A stretch of 64,000 nucleotides of DNA from Paenibacillus zeirhizosphaerae (lineage in GTDB: Bacteria > Bacillota > Bacilli > Paenibacillales > Paenibacillaceae), in the NCBI RefSeq assembly GCF_030705605.1, contig NZ_JAPCKK010000034.1:186001-250000 (forward strand), written 5' to 3'. Below, in pieces: positions 63,119 through 64,000 of the stretch. Position 1 is the first letter of the stretch. Each line of letters opens with the position of its first letter. The notes below the pieces were generated by a model. That model did not search any database, was not told where the DNA came from, and was given only the letters and a program-made list of their open reading frames with translations. Both the position numbers and the translations under genes were made by a program.

Positions 63119-64000
63119 CTAAGACCGCAGGATCAGCCCGGCTGCCCCGACGATCCCCGCGTCGTTGCCCAGCGTAGCAGGCACAATGGACATGCCGCGC
63201 TGCAGCGGCTCCGGTGTCAGCTTGGCGAACACCTGCCGCAGCTCGTCGAACAGAATATCTCCTGCCTTGGATACGCCTCCGCCTACAATGTACATTTCCG
63301 GATTTAAGAGAGCGGCCGTCGTTGCCAGGGCTTTGCCCAGATAAAAGGCAGCCCGCCCGATAATGCGCAATGACACCTCATCACCCGACTTTGCTGCGTC
63401 AAACACGTCCTTGGCCGCAATTTTATCCACTGCTGCAAGAGATGTACGGTCGCCCCGCTCCACCGCATCGTTAGCCATACGGATGATCCCCGTGGCTGAG
63501 GAGACTGTCTCCAGACAGCCCATTTTGCCGCAGCCGCATTGAATCGCTTCCAGATCCGGCACAACGGAGATATGCCCGACCTCGCCCGCCATGCCAGAAA
63601 AACCCTGATAAATTTTACCATTCATAATAATACCCCCGCCTACACCCGTCCCCAGCGTGAAGCATACACAATGCTCCACGCCTTTGCCGGCGCCAGCCCA
63701 GGCTTCACCCAGAGCAGCTACGTTGGCATCGTTATCAATTTTGACCGGCTTGCCAAGCCGTTCTTCCAATATGGCTTGAATCGGCACGTCCCGAAAGCCT
63801 ATATTCGGCGCAAGCACGACAACTCCGTCACGCACGTTCAGAAAACCCGCAATACCGGCGCCTACCCCCTGGAGTTGTTCCCAGCTGTATGAAGATTGCT
63901 CAACAATAAGTCTCACGTACTTCTCGATATTACCCAAGACGGTGTCCACACCCTGATCAGTTTGTGTGGGCCCTTCATAGGTATGCAAAAGCTGCCCTTC
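63119..64000 (-). CDS. glcK: ROK-family glucokinase (5' end cut by window edge)
   Basis: ATP-dependent glucose phosphorylation. The visible 293 residues start at about EGQLLHTYEGPT; the N-terminal DIGGT ATP-binding segment lies beyond the window. Motifs: GAGIAGFLN, APNIGF, KIDNDANVAALGEAWAGAGKG (catalytic Asp), TLGTGVGGGIIMNGKIYQGFSGMAGEVGHI, zinc-binding CGCGKMGCLE of ROK proteins, and YIVGGGVSKAGDIL. It is 45 bases upstream of rapZ on the same strand and may share its transcript. Confidence 0.93.
   Translation of the reverse strand, partial: EGQLLHTYEGPTQTDQGVDTVLGNIEKYVRLIVEQSSYSWEQLQGVGAGIAGFLNVRDGVVVLAPNIGFRDVPIQAILEERLGKPVKIDNDANVAALGEAWAGAGKGVEHCVCFTLGTGVGGGIIMNGKIYQGFSGMAGEVGHISVVPDLEAIQCGCGKMGCLETVSSATGIIRMANDAVERGDRTSLAAVDKIAAKDVFDAAKSGDEVSLRIIGRAAFYLGKALATTAALLNPEMYIVGGGVSKAGDILFDELRQVFAKLTPEPLQRGMSIVPATLGNDAGIVGAAGLILRS

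Overview
The window reads as a chromosomal segment of a spore-forming, mid-GC Firmicute, most probably Paenibacillus. This is inferred from S-layer-homology (SLH) surface proteins with cadherin-like and Asp-rich linkers, collagen-like proteins and CotF-type coat proteins, a cggR-gapA-pgk-tpiA-gpmI-eno glycolytic operon, the secG-rnr-smpB-ssrA order, and the rapZ-yvcK-whiA-crh operon. Species cannot be fixed from the sequence alone.

Layout. 1-5.8 kb: 3' part of a threonine aldolase, four tandem paralogues of a collagen-like spore-surface family (the last lacks the repeat), uridine kinase, two coat-type proteins. 5.8-20.1 kb: GT8 glycosyltransferase, PL10 pectate lyase with a cre site, flavin monooxygenase, MATE exporter, LprI-like lipoprotein, a 791-residue protein that appears to join two isoprenoid-synthase-type domains, aldo-keto reductase, an AT-rich Fic gene, and an amino-acid ABC cluster (binding protein, permease, OsmC) behind a TetR gene. 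20.2-35 kb: envelope region, with a secreted PHP-type protein carrying SLH domains, an exopolysaccharide operon like Bacillus ydaJKM (GH8-like protein, degenerate GGDEF with intact I-site, an unlisted 48-residue membrane protein, GT2 synthase), an orphan FecE-like ATPase, and two SLH proteins with nearly identical C-terminal halves. 35-38.3 kb: MarR-pirin pair, RQC-minor-type pair, GNAT. 38.4-43.2 kb: AT-rich island abutting the 3' end of ssrA, with an unknown gene, a helicase-nuclease fusion, a truncated Lhr-type helicase and a recombinase remnant. 43.2-64 kb: core genes (ssrA, smpB, rnr, a TnpB element, secG, the glycolytic operon, tRNA-Arg, clpP, two envelope proteins, crh-whiA-yvcK-rapZ, glcK).

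The strongest unexplained signals are: (1) a promoter class shared by the exopolysaccharide operon and both SLH genes, in which TTGTAGAG direct repeats at exactly 11-bp spacing overlap the -35 and sit 17 bp from a TAT-type -10; (2) the exopolysaccharide operon itself, with an I-site-only GGDEF receptor, a small membrane protein and a leader terminator; (3) the double isoprenoid-synthase protein; (4) the decayed island at ssrA.

Many starts below are moved inward from the longest open frame because a Shine-Dalgarno sequence sits inside the longer frame. All functional names come from motif and family recognition by eye; no database search was run.
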